Origin: Isochrysis galbana
Taxonomy: Eukaryota > Haptophyta > Isochrysidales > Isochrysidaceae
Length of the DNA stretch: 64,000 nt
Direction of reading: 5' to 3'
NCBI GenBank assembly: GCA_018136815.1
Contig: CM030933.1
Location: forward strand, 620,001-684,000
Positions within the stretch are counted from its first letter, which is position 1. Every line of letters starts with the position of its first letter. This document shows, in pieces, positions 49,445 through 60,608 of the stretch. The notes below the pieces were generated by a model. The model saw only the letters and a program-made list of their open reading frames with translations, did not search any database and was not told the DNA's origin. Both the position numbers and the translations under genes were made by a program.

Positions 49445-50425
49445 GCCGCTTCCCTTCCGTCCCCTCTGTTCCCATCTGAGGTAGTGGTAACCTCGGATCC
49501 ATCAGGGCCACAAGTACCTACAACTCAGTGCCCTGCCTTGGGCCCTCTTTCAACCCTAGACTCCCTCTCCCACTCCTCCTTCACACTACAACCAACCCAA
49601 ACAGCACGACCCCCCTCCCCCTCGCCCTCTATTCAAAGCACCAAAAATTTCAACTCAAGACTCAAGACCCATGTTGATATGTTGATGCACTTCTCGTTTT
49701 CACCCCACTCTTGTGGGCCACACGTACCTACAACTCAGTGCCCTGCCTTGGGCCCTCTTTCAACACTTCACTCCCACTCCCTCTTCCAACTACAACCAAC
49801 CCAAGAAGCACAAACCCCTAGTGACTAGTGAGTGACCGGGCTAGTCAGAGGCTTGAAATCGGGTATTTTTCGAAAATTTTGCCGGAAGACCCCCGATTTT
49901 TTTTTGCGATTCTCCCATATCGGAACATAGGAAGCTTATTTAGGCCTTCGTTTGCCCATTACAGATGGCCAATGGTGCCCTCCGCACCCCCCTAGTGAGT
50001 GACTGAGTGACCGGGCTAAGAGAGAGGGGCTCGTGCCCCCCCATGGGCGAACTAAGTATAAACTTAGTTATGGCAAGCTTTCGGAGTCGACCCCGAAACA
50101 GGCGAACAAAAATGGTCCAACGTCAACTCCGAGATCGCGGGGCAACCACCAAGAGGATAAGAAGATCGGAGGCTGACTCTAGAGTACCTCTATAAAAAAG
50201 TAATACAGAGTAGAGTCGAGAGTTCTCTTAGTAGTACAAGAATTGTCCTCTAGCGGCCGCCTCCTCGCCGCTGAAGGCGGGAAGCTTCTCTGGAGGAACG
50301 AAGCGGGAAGGGAGGTGAGGGAGAGGGAGGACGAGACAGGGACGGAGTTGGCGAAGGCGGCTCTGACCACAGCGCACGTCTCTGCAGACTGGTCTCGACA
50401 CGCGCGCAGCACACCGACCGGCCGC
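49445..50425. other. Intergenic with a direct repeat
   Basis: Two direct copies of a block of about 90 bp lie at 49508-49606 and 49716-49805. Bases 50021-50069 are the inverted partner of 17985-18040. Repeated gtgagtgaccgggcta strings flank it. No gene is supported before 50426. Confidence 0.6.
49508..49805 (+). repeat. Two direct copies of a 90-bp repeat
   Basis: Both copies begin gggccac-a-gtacctaca and contain cagtgccctgccttgggc. They end with acaaccaacccaa. They are separated by about 110 unrelated bases. Confidence 0.85.
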
Positions 50426-50899
50426 ATGTCCTTGCTTTCTGTCCTCGCGCTCGGCTCCGCACTTGGCCTCGTGCCGCACATCGCTCTGCCGGCCGCACAT
50501 GGGCGCCCCGCACGGTGTGCGTGGGCATGCGTGGCGTGTGAGCCCGCTCCAGACGATACGGCCTGCTCCTCCTCTGGGAAAACAGCAACACTCGGTACAC
50601 TCGCAGCTGGGGCCACTCTCGCAGTTGCGCTGCTCGGCGTCGGTGGGCTCGCCTCCGTGATGGGCTGGGACCTTGATCCGGCTGGCTCAGATGACAACCG
50701 GGGTATCGGGGTGCCGCTGAGTGTTGCCGAGGCGGCTGAACTTCTGGAGAGGGGACGGGAGGCGGGTGGTACCCGTGCCTCTCCTCGTCATTCAGATACG
50801 GAAAAGCCTTCTGATCAGGAAGAGCTTACAATTGAGGAACTCCGCGAGGAGCAAGCAGTGCTCAATATCATCTTTGGAATGGACAACCGAGCTAGGTGA
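50426..50899 (+). CDS. Small predicted membrane protein, unknown function
   Basis: This 157-residue frame begins MSLLSVLALGSALGLVP, a plausible signal sequence, and has a second hydrophobic stretch (LAAGATLAVALLGVGGLASV) near residues 62-81. A soluble helical tail follows (ELTIEELREEQAVLNIIF). An ATG at 50243 in the same frame would give 218 residues without an N-terminal signal. The end, gctag|gtgagg, also looks like a splice donor, so this may be only a first exon. I recognise no family. Confidence 0.45.
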   Translation: MSLLSVLALGSALGLVPHIALPAAHGRPARCAWACVACEPAPDDTACSSSGKTATLGTLAAGATLAVALLGVGGLASVMGWDLDPAGSDDNRGIGVPLSVAEAAELLERGREAGGTRASPRHSDTEKPSDQEELTIEELREEQAVLNIIFGMDNRAR

Positions 50900-51428
50900 G
50901 GAAAGCTCGAGGTAGCATCATGCAGTTCATCTGGACGCCTCTGAGCCGCATCTATGGGACCAGTGTTTCGAGCGTTTGAGTTGCTGTAGGGCTAGCTTCT
51001 GCCTTCTGGTCATCCCTCGCGGTCCGGGCTGGCACCTAACACCGTCAACTGGCAACTGGCGCCCCGTTATCCATTAGGCATGAGACCCGGAGAATTGATC
51101 ATGACTTAGTTCATAGCTCTGCCGCACAACAAATGTATCTGCAGAGTTCCTTGGTAATGGACTCATAAAAAACTTCTGAAGATTCGGGGTTATACACCTA
51201 CCACGGGCCGGGTAGCTACTACCCTCCTTCGGACAACGCCCTTACGTCCCTTCTCTCAATCTCCTTCCTGTCCCCCAGCGTTCCATCGTCTTCGGTTTCC
51301 GGGGTCCGGTCCCGGTGCACTACCATGAGCCCGGTTCAGAGAGTGGGGTCTGGGCAGGCCTTTTGGTTATTGTGTGTTGTGTGTTGTTGTTGCGGGCTGT
51401 TTAGTAAAGTTTAAATGTTTAGATGTCT
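50900..51428. other. Intergenic with a dispersed repeat
   Basis: Bases 51174-51370 share a run of motifs with 28383-28620, 54787-54890 and 55440-55610 (acttctgaagattc, tccggggtccgg, gtgcactacc). The family is short and non-coding. The segment ends at the left target duplication of the next element. Confidence 0.5.
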
Positions 51429-52035
51429 CGCATTCGAGTCATATGAATACCACTACATCCCAGTCTTGGAGTCTACGCTGGTGAGGTTTGCCACACTGGT
51501 TAGGGGCCGCACCCCGCCACAGCAGCACTGCTTGATGCGCACATGTAAAGCCGCCCAGGGGAGGAAGCCCAAACTTAAGAGAACGCTGGCACTTAGTGCC
51601 CCAGTATTCATTGAAAACGAAAAGGGTAGGCTACAAATGAGCGAAAACACTAGCCTTGTAGCGGCAGCGCTTGGTCTCGCTGAAAGGCTCGCGTAGCGAG
51701 AAGCAAGAAGGGACAACCTACATTGATTGACCAACCAAAGGTGCGAACGATCAGCATAGCTCACCCACGGCCAACATGGACACACGCGGACACAAAAGAA
51801 CCGAAAATAGCACTGCAAGAAACAGGTCACCCAGCAGCACAGGAGGAAGATGAGAACGCGCAGCTGAGGACAGGTGCACCCCGCTCCGCTCAGACCCCCA
51901 CATGACCCGAGCCCCTAAGTAGAGCACGAGGGGAGTTGCCGCAAGGCGGGGAATGAGGGTGAGGAAGGGAAAGGGGCGTGGCTACGAGGGAATGGTTCAG
52001 GGCCACGTGTGAGGCGAGAATTTTAAAAGGTTTTT
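51429..52035 (+). mobile_element. 5'-truncated LINE-like element, copy B
   Basis: This 607-bp insertion is bounded by identical direct repeats ttaaatgtttagatgtct at 51411-51428 and 52037-52054 (19 bases if one more t is counted). It begins inside an open frame that runs to 51696 and matches the C-terminus of copy A (IPVLESTLVRF, RGRTPPQ, QGRKPKLKR, LGLAERLA). A 3' UTR related to copy A follows, and it ends in a T-rich tail. A 5' truncation, long target duplication and homopolymer tail are the marks of target-primed reverse transcription. Confidence 0.8.
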
Positions 52036-52054
52036 TTTAAATGTTTAGATGTCT

Positions 52055-52626
52055 GTTTTGTGTTCCTGGCTTCGTTATGGCCACTGTCGACTGTGGGCGC
52101 GTGTAGGCCGTCTTTGTTGTACGGTCGTGCGTTTGTACGTGTCTATGTCTATGAGTTGGCGACTCGTTGTTGTGTCGGTGGCTCGAATATGTGCTAGCAG
52201 ATGGGTGTTTTCCGGGATGTCTATGTCTACCGCTTTACTTTGGTGTATTTCCTCAATCCTGACTTTTTCATTTTTACACCCTTAGAAGTTAAAATAGAGT
52301 TTGACCGCCCTAATACTAATATTAAAAGGAAAAGGGTTTTTTCGGAGGAGAATCGAGGCCGTCCCGGGGCGGCAGACGGTCGACGAGAATAGCGAATAGC
52401 GGAGTCGGACGAGAATAGCGGAGTCGGGGTAGTTCTCGATGACCTCCAGAGGAAGGCGAACGGCGAACGTACCCCTTCCCGGGCTAATCCTACGCTGGAT
52501 TGCCAAGGCGATAACACGAAGCATCACAAGATCAAGGCGCCACGCCCTACATAGGTCCCAGCTAGAGTAGCCTAATTCATACCGACCGAGCGACATGTGT
52601 GAACTTCCGAGGCCGCCGGAGGCGCG
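52055..52626. other. Intergenic 5' flank
   Basis: Near 52290 is gtttgaccgcccta, the reverse complement of the agggcggtcaaac motif at 44315 and 59918. It may be the opposite end of such an element. No gene is supported before 52627. Confidence 0.5.
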
Positions 52627-54417
52627 ATGGCCGAGGTGCTGCCCGGCTACGGCCTCGAGATGCCCTCGGTGGGTGCATGCCGGCAGGGGCCGTGCGCGGG
52701 GGTGCGCGCCGGACATGCACGACCGACGGTTCACGTAGTGGTCGCCGCCTATGGTGATAGCCGCCTCAGCTCGCTCGTGCGAGAGTTGAGCCATGCGATG
52801 GGTCCGTCGCACTGCGCCGGCCTCGCCTTCTTCATCTACAACAAGGGCCCCTCGTCCCCGCGCGTGATGGCGGAGTTGGCCGAGGCAGCAAGCGAGGCCC
52901 AAGTACCGTTGCACGTCTCGCTCGGTATGCTCAACGTCGGCCGCGCCGAGCACACGTGCCTCCACCACATCGTCTTGCACTATGACTCTCTTGCTGACCT
53001 TAACCTCTTCATCAAGGACACGGTGATGACGCACACCCACCTGGGGGTGAGCCTGCGGTTGCTCGATTTTACTCGGACGCTCCGCGCCGACATGGACTTT
53101 TGGTGAGCAGCAGACGCCCGCCCGCCCAGCTAGCCGCACATGCCTGATAATGAGGCGACCACTCGACCCGTTTGTAGGTGTGCCAGGGTGATCAATCATG
53201 TGGGTGTCAACTACCAGCAGGACGCTTACAGATCGGAGCGGTGTTGGAGATTCCACGAGTGCTACGCGAATGAAAGCTTCGCCATCGCCAGCGTCCGCCC
53301 AATCGGGCGCTGGCTCGCAAATCTTAGGATACAACCTGTTGGCCTGAAGGGAAAGCTCGGTGGTATGGAGTTGCTCACAGGTCCCACAGATGAGACCACT
53401 GCGACGATGCCTGTCTGCTACAGCGGCTTCTTCGCTGGTTCTCGTGCGGCGATACGTCGAACATCTCGCTACACTTACGAGCGCCTCCGCGATGAGGTTT
53501 CGGTTGGCGATTCTCTCGAGACGGGGCATTTTATCGAGCGTAGTTGGCCGTCGCTATTCAAGGTATCGAGCGAGCAGTTTAGTGCGCGGTATGTCAGACT
53601 AGCCATTCTTGTCAGCGCGTGCCCGGGCGAGTCTCCACTGCCACTGGAATGGGCGCAGCTTCCACTGGAGGCTGATCGCATCCTTGGATTTCGTGCTATG
53701 TGGGTGCGAGTGGGTTATTGGCCTGGCGACATCTGTGTGAACCTAACGTGCTCACGGAACGGCAATTCCTATCCGATCGACACACATTTATGGGAGCCTC
53801 CAGCCGGAGCTAATCCTGTGACTGATTTCGTGGTCCTGTCTCCTGGTGGTACCACGGAAGTGAAGTCTATGGCTGACCCGTGGCAACGGTGGAAGTCGCG
53901 TCGCGTTCCTTCCGACGTCTGTCGTTCTTCGATGGCAGTCATGGCGGGGCTCGCCCCGCCCTTGGCTTCGTACTCCGCATTTTTTCCGCGTCGTGCCGTT
54001 TCGATCAACATAACTCAAGCCTTCTCGGGGGTGATGGACGCAGTCAATGGTCGGCTATCGACGATAGGAGGCCCGTCAGTAGTCATCTTAGCGAAATGGG
54101 CTGCGGTCGTGGATTCTTTGTGCGGTGCCCGAGGCGATGGTTCAGGGCATACAGGAGGAGGCACTGTACTAGAGAAGCATGGATGTGAGCGGAGGTCCGA
54201 AATTAAGGTAGGGGATCTGGCCACTCATCTAGGACCAGTGGTTGCCATCGTTCAGAGAACGGGGAGCCCATTCGCACAAGCATTTCGCATGCGATGGGCC
54301 AACCTGACGCGGGTGACGTTTGGACGGGAGGAGCGGTTGCGTGAACGGGCGGCACTGATCACTGCTATAGAAACATTTCCTGATACCGTTGTCGTCGTTC
54401 CGTGGAACGACAAATAA
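52627..54417 (+). CDS. DUF3431-like domain protein
   Basis: Two exons, 52627-53102 and 53178-54417, join in phase (W at the junction) to 571 residues. The first 300 follow the DUF3431 pattern: VHVVVAAYGDSRLSSLV, LAFFIYNKGPSS, LGMLNVGRAEHTCLHHIVLHYDSLADLNLFI, then VCYSGFFAGSRAAI and ETGHFIERSWPSLF. Members are thought to be related to glycosyltransferase-like enzymes, but the reaction is not established. The remaining 270 residues have no family I recognise. A donor-like aag|gtatcg follows SWPSLF, so the C-terminal part could be intronic read-through. No signal peptide is visible. Confidence 0.75.
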
Positions 54418-56216
54418 TTGGCTCAACCAACCGGACCGGCTACATCTCGCTCGAACTTCCGAAAGCAGATACCTTTCATTTCGATGATTGGTGAGGCGGT
54501 CCAAACAAGAAGGCAGACTTCCACCCAGCTTCATTGTGGTACTCTTTGTGGAAACTAGCACTCTCCTTCTTCCTCTTGACAAACAATGAAGTGATAGGGA
54601 ATCACTACGAACGACTTCTTCCTCTGTACCTCTTCTCCAGTGCCTTTTGCCCCCCTGCCACCTGTTCGATTCGTATTCGATTCGCGCATCCCAACGTTGC
54701 CCTAACGCCCTCCACCAAAATACCCAAATCTTATTGGGGCGTTGGCAAAATGGCTAGTGTTGTCACTCGGCTCACATGTAAAACATCTTGAAGGTTCAGA
54801 TTACTAGCTACCAAGGGCTAAGGGACTATCACTCCCGGGATTACACTCGCCATCGCCCTTGGCCCTCGACTCATCCCCTTTCCGGTTCCCCCTAGGTAGG
54901 GGACGAGCCGCAAGCCGCAAGGCAGGTGAAGGGAGGATGAAAGGAAGCGGGCGTGGCTGCGAGGGAGGATGAAAGGCCGGGCGCGTGGCGGAAATTTAAT
55001 TTTTTTACCTTACTTAACCTAAGTAACGCGCCGATGCCGACAATTACCGTGACGACAATAAAAATAAATCTCAAATTCAAATCTTCAAGTTTCGAGACGA
55101 AAATCGGCGAACCAGAACTTGAGCCCCGGGAGAATCAAAATCTGCATGCCTTATGCCTTGCGTGACCACACCAAACATACTAGAAGACGGTTTATATCGA
55201 AGAAGGCTCGTGCTCATTCATGACTCATGACGAAATATTCATGCCACACGGCCTGAATACAACAAAGGCGAATCGAGAATCGACCCCCCAACGCACACCC
55301 ACGTAGTGCACTGAGACACTGAGGCTGTTCCTCGCCTATCTATGTATGTATTATGTACTATGTATCTTAGTGCACTACTTCATCTAAAGATCCTGGGCTA
55401 GCTCCTACTACAGACTAGGCACCCACGACCTCTCCACCCACACCGCCCTTTCCCCCCTTTATCTCCTTCTCTTCACCTTCCCCTCTTCATTCTCATTCCT
55501 TTTTCTTCGGTTTTAGGGGTCCGGATCCGGCCGAGGTGCACTGTGCACTACCTTGGGCCTGGTTCGGAGCGTGGATTCCGGGCACGCCTTCTCGTCTATG
55601 GAGGGAGGGAGGATGAGTGAGAGTGAGGGAAGTATTGTGATGTGCAAGTAGTAGCGCACGCCGCGAGCGCGGGCATAGACCATAGAATATCAAGAAGTGG
55701 TTTTTATTGTCTATTGCTATTGTATAAAAAGCGAGGAGCTTCTAAAATCTATATCATATAGTCGATGGTCTACTTTCGACGGAACGCGACCTCAGCGCTC
55801 GCGCAAGCTACAAGCAACGACTTTCAACACATTATTATCACGATTGTGCACGAACAAGATCACGGAAGAGGCGCCCACACGCGCGGCACAACTGCGTACT
55901 ACACTTACCGAGAGCCGATATAGAGGTGCCGGTGGTGGTGTGTTGTGCGCGTGCCACCACTCGCGTTGTGCATCTACGTGGCCCCCCAGATCCGTGGATC
56001 CACCAATCAGCGGACTCGCACACGGATCCGGCCCCTTCCATAGCTCTGACGGCCCTCCGATCCCACACACATTTGTCCTTTCGCAAGAGCACACATCTTG
56101 ACAGATATCCCTTGGCATAGACAACATATAGCGCGCAACAATGGTAACTCATCGAATGGTCCGTAGCACCACGTCAGTTTGTCATCAGAGAGGACATGGC
56201 TCGTTATGCCGAAACT
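54418..56216. other. Intergenic, LINE-like 3' ends and repeats
   Basis: Bases 54890-55013 resemble the 3' UTR and tail of the LINE-like copies at 27.4 and 51.9 kb (ctaggtaggggacgag, gccgcaaggc, cgtggc, T run). Bases 54787-54890 and 55440-55610 carry the gaagattc/gtgcacta repeat. No cellular gene is supported. Confidence 0.55.
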
Positions 56217-59200
56217 TTACCTCCCGAACCCTCCAGTGCGTGGTTTACGTTGTTTGAGAGACGAGGGACTTTTTCCAACAGTGAGCGCTTTTAGTTGAGG
56301 CTCGGTCGGGCCTGTGGCCCCCTCCATGCCAAGCATGCCATATGGGTTGCCATACGGTGGGTAAGCTTGCGCCATGTAGTTTGCGTAGACTGAAGCAGCA
56401 TCCGACCAGCCGCCAACCGCGTATTGCTGTTGCGGCTGCTGCTGCTGTGCGGCCATATAGGCCATGTACTGAGCTTGCTGAGCCTGGGCAGCTTGCTGAA
56501 TGGCTTGTTGCTGTTCAAATACGGAGGCGGCCGCAGCGTCATTCTGCACCGGGATCACAGCCGACAGTAGTCCGTGCGTCGCAGCATACTTGCGCTCTTC
56601 TTCCATCTGCTGTGCCTCGAGTTTTGCAGCCCGTTCGCGCGTGCGCTCGCCGAGCTCGAGCTGATATTCCGTGAGAGCGGGGCCAGAGGCCGTCGCACCG
56701 CGCGAGCTGGCTCCGGAGGGCGAATCGAGCGAGATCGGTGGCGGCGGCGGCGCGCGTGGCCGGTCGGTGATCGGCGCGAGCTTCTCACGCGAGGGAGTGC
56801 TCACAGCTGCAGAGGTGGCTAAGTTGCGGATCGGCTCCAAGTGCGAATGACGGCGAGGGTTGCGGCGGTAGGGGTCCAAATGCTTGGTGGGCGGCTTGGG
56901 CTGCGCCTCCTCGACCACATCTGCCTCCGTGAACGTCATCACTCGTCGGAACGTGACAATCATCTTGCCCGCCGGGACCGCATCCGCGTCGTCTCTGTTG
57001 GCTAGCGGCATCTCTAGTGGCATGAGCGCAAACGAGTATTCGTGCTCGCCGGGTGCCGACCATAATGGCGGTGATGCGCCCTTGCCAGTGGGCTTGGGAG
57101 CGGAGGCATTGAAATGGTGGGCGGAGGAGTCGAAGACCACGGCGGAGCTCACGACCTAGTTTGGCAATGAGAGGATGGCGTTCACAACGGGTGTTCACGT
57201 GCCGGCGCAACACGCAGCATGGACGAACGACTCGTCAGGGAGAGCTACGCCACGGGAGTGCAGGCAGACAAGCGACGAACTAGGGTGAAGGGCGCCTTAC
57301 CTGCTTGCCCTGCGCATCTGCGGCGGTGAGTAGCAGCCGCCCGGCACCAAGCACGTTGACGATCTCGATGGACTCATTGGATTCGATATAGAAACGGGCG
57401 ACGTTTGCTCCTGCCACATCAAAGGTGCGCTCCATGCACTTTTGGAAGCGCCATGTGCGCACCGGCCGATTCTGCTTGAAACGCCTCCGCTCGGACCGAC
57501 CACGAGCAAGCGCTTGGATCGAAATGGCATGCCTCTCACGGGAAAGCTGCTCCTCCCTCGCAAGACGTCGTGCCTCGTCCAATGCGGCTAGACGCTCGAG
57601 CTCCCGCTGCCTCTGCATCTCGAGCTGCTCTGGGTCGGGTGGAGGTTCTGGAGCGCCCGTCTCCCACACGCGCCCTCCGTCGCCCGAGTCCTGGAGGTGT
57701 GAGCGCAAGATCGTCTCGAACACGGTCGACTTGCGCTCTAGGTCCGCTCCGATTTGCGCCGCTGCCGAAGGCTGCAAGTCGTTCCACTCGTCGGGCGCCA
57801 TGCCGAGCACCTTCAAGCCGAGCGGCGCCATTTCCGAGAGAGTTGCGAGGTCCTGCTCGCGGAACGGGTTCTTGTGGCTCCTCGCGCCGGCATTGCTGGC
57901 GCGGCGGGGACGGCCTTGGGCGGCACCCTCCTCTGCGGAGTCGTCACCTGCAGAGGAGCCAATGCCATAAGGCGCTCCGTGTGCACGCGCACCACGGCCG
58001 CCCTTGGTCGGCGACTTGTTGCCCGCCGACGGGTTGGTACTAGCGCCCTTGGCCGTATTTGTGGCAGGCTTGCCTCCCGTGCGAATGGCACGCTGCAGCT
58101 CAGGTAGCGAGATGAAGCCATCCCCATCCTCATCGAAGCGTTCAAAGAGTGCATCAAGGTGCTCAGCGGCAGCCGAGATCCCTATGAGCGGGCAGGCCTT
58201 CCTCCACTCTTTGCGCGAGATGCTGCCATCGCCATTGGCATCCCATCTGAAAGACAGCCGGGACAAAAGCAGGCGTGCTCAGAGGGCCGCCCGTCTCACC
58301 AAAGGCATGCGAAGTTCGATTGTGGCCCAAGAAAGGGCATGGCAACAGGGCATCTAGCGTGCTGATACTCACTGCCGGAAGAGCTCTTGCAGCTTCAGAA
58401 GGTTCTTCGCAAGGACCTTGATCATCTGCTGCATCACAATGTCGCTCATCGATGGTGCCTTGGAGGAGCCACGCTTGGTCATAGGAGGCTTGTGGACTGT
58501 GTTTTGCTCCGCCACCTCCACAGGCCCAGGTAGAGCCTTGGGCGCTTCCGTGGGCGCCTCGGGTGCCTCAATCTGCACCTCGAGTCCATCCGCGGGCGCC
58601 TCATGCGCGTCTGCGGGCGGCCCTGACGCGTCCATGGGCGCTTCAGGCGCATCCCAATTTGCGTCCATGGGCTCCTCCACTACCGCGCCCACAGGCTCCC
58701 CGGGCGCGCCCACGTGCTCCCGGGGCGCACCCCCGGGCGCGCCCACGTGCTCCCCGGGCGCGCCCACGGGCTCCCCGGGCGCGCCCACGGGCTCCCCGGG
58801 CGCGCCCACGGGCTCATCGGGCGTGCTCGCGGGCTCCTCGGGCGCGTCGGCCGGCGTGTTTGCAGGCGCCTCAGGTGCGTCCGCTGGAACCTCGGGCGCA
58901 TTTGCCGGAGTCTCAGGTGCGTTTACCGGCGCCTCGGGCGCGTCTTCCGACGCTTCGTGCGTGACTACAGGTGCCTCCGGCTGGGCATCCTCAATCGCCT
59001 ACGAGGAGAGCCAATGCACAAGCCAAGTAAGCGGAAAGAGGCCATTTGGGAAATGGCACGCTGAGAAGTGCGGCGACTTCCCGCTGGGAAGCAGTGCTGC
59101 CACACAGCACCAGTGCTGGAAAAAAGTGGGCTAACGCAATTGGAGGCGACCTCGTCAACAGAGACTCGCCATGCGGACGCCCCCTCGCCCTCGCTCCCCG

Positions 59201-59547
59201 CCTCCCAGCTTCCCGCCACCCTTAGAATCAAGCTGTGCCTTGGGCTGCCGCATCCAGCTCACCTCCAGGGATGGCTCTGACGTCTCCTGCGCCTCCGGCT
59301 CGGCGGCATCAGGTACAGATCCCGGACCTGGGGCCTCCTCTTCCGTGACTGGTGGGGCAACATCCGCGGCACCCTCGTGCTCCAGCTGTTGAGCCTGGAC
59401 CTCCCCCTCCGCGGCGGCTGATGGCTCGGACTCCGCAGCTGGGCTCGGCTCATCTGCCACCGCCTCGGCCGCTGCGGGAACGCTGGGCGGATCGGTGGGC
59501 GTCGGCTGCTCTTCCGGCTCGGGTACAGTCCCCTCCGCCTCCGACAT
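56217..59547 (-). CDS. EF-hand and IQ-motif protein with Pro/Ala/Glu repeats
   Basis: Four exons on the minus strand, 59547-59263, 58998-58373, 58246-57301 and 57155-56217, join in phase to 931 residues. The first 300 residues are acidic and Pro/Ala/Glu-rich, with imperfect repeats such as APEAPVN, APEVPAD and a tighter GAPGEPV series. Two complete EF-hand loops follow, at 306-317 (D, N, D, S, S, E) and 342-353 (D, D, D, F, S, E); the first is split from its entering helix by intron 2. An IQ motif IQALARGRSERR lies at 547-558, and a Gln/Ala/Tyr-rich region near the end. It could bind calcium and calmodulin-like partners. The region between IQ and tail may be a beta domain. No family name is justified. 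Confidence 0.8.
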
Positions 59548-60249
59548 TGCTCTCTCTCTGCTCTGCTCTGCTCTCTCTCTTTCTCGCCCTCTCTCCCTCT
59601 CCTACTCTCTCTCCTTCAGCTAACCGCTCACCGCGAGAGCGAGCGAGGGAGCAGGTCCGTTTTCTCTGGGGTCACCTGCCGTGGGGCTCTTCTTTTCTCT
59701 CTCTACCCTGCGTTCTCTTCTCTCTCTGCCCCTCTCTTTGTTCTCTACAGGTCGAGAGCCGACCAAACAGCTGCAGCACACCTCTCTCTCTCTCTCTCCC
59801 CGGCACCACAGCTTGCTCGTTACCACCTCAAAAAGAAAACTCTCACCGATGAAACGGCTGATTCTCCCCTTTTTTTTACGATGGCTAATGTCCAAGGCAC
59901 GCACTAGATATTTATAATAGGGCGGTCAAACAGTGTTTTTTAAAGGGGGTGCAAAAATGACAATCTCAGAATTGAGAATTGAGGACATGTGAGGATTTTC
60001 ACGGTAAAAAATTCCCAATACACCCAACTAGCACATATCCGGGGCCCACTTGTCGCATTCGCGAGCCTCAGGCTATTTTAGGGCGGTCACAAACAGGGGC
60101 TTTTTAACGACTAGTAAGGGTTAGGCTGCATTTTTTGACCGTGGCGCGATGCCCAATAAAAAACCTCCCGGGGGGGCTACCTGACGCGACGAAAATCTTC
60201 GCCAAGAAATGGTGCGATTCGCCCCCCCTCCCTCCTCTCTCCCCCTCCG
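59548..60249. other. 5' flank and repeat cluster
   Basis: Pyrimidine-rich tracts on the plus strand at 59550-59830 flank the EF-hand/IQ gene start. From 59913, ataatagggcggtcaaaca opens a repeat-rich stretch: 60013-60049 is the inverted partner of 22183-22221, and 60075-60245 resembles 44312-44470. Confidence 0.6.
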
Positions 60250-60480
60250 TCACGCGCACTCACGCTCTACCACGTAGTCAGAGCGCGCGCCCTTAGTGAG
60301 GAGGAAGCCCGAGCGCTTCTTGACCGCCTTGTAGTGCTTAAGCTGGTCTCGGAGCTCGTTGATGCCGAGCGACTTGAGCTCCGAGTACTTGCGCTTGAGT
60401 ACGACTGTCGCATCCGCGATCGACCTTTTTGTTTTAGAAGTTGTCTGCGTTTCTATGTCCCCTCCTTGCAGGCTAGTCAC
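60250..60480 (-). CDS. Short ORF with SAP-like segment, possibly from a mobile element
   Basis: A 76-residue frame runs directly into repeat sequence. Its centre, LKSLGINELRDQLKHYKAV followed by GFLLTKGARSDYV, resembles the helix-turn-helix of SAP DNA-binding motifs, but the match is only by eye. It ends at a stop inside the repeat shared with 44.4 kb, suggesting an element-encoded fragment. A short spurious frame is possible. Confidence 0.35.
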   Translation of the reverse strand: MTSLQGGDIETQTTSKTKRSIADATVVLKRKYSELKSLGINELRDQLKHYKAVKKRSGFLLTKGARSDYVVERECA

Positions 60481-60608
60481 TAGTCACCGTCGCAGGATCC
60501 TACATTCGCCCATTTGCCCTTGTTGCCCTCGCCTCCTTTGTCGCCTCCCTTGTCGCCTGCTTGCCCCTCACTCACCTGGCTTACCTCCTTGTGTGCTCCT
60601 CGCGTTTT

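Noticed and set aside
52282-53529. 415-codon minus-strand ORF
   Set aside because: It is antisense to the DUF3431-like exons and has no recognisable motif.
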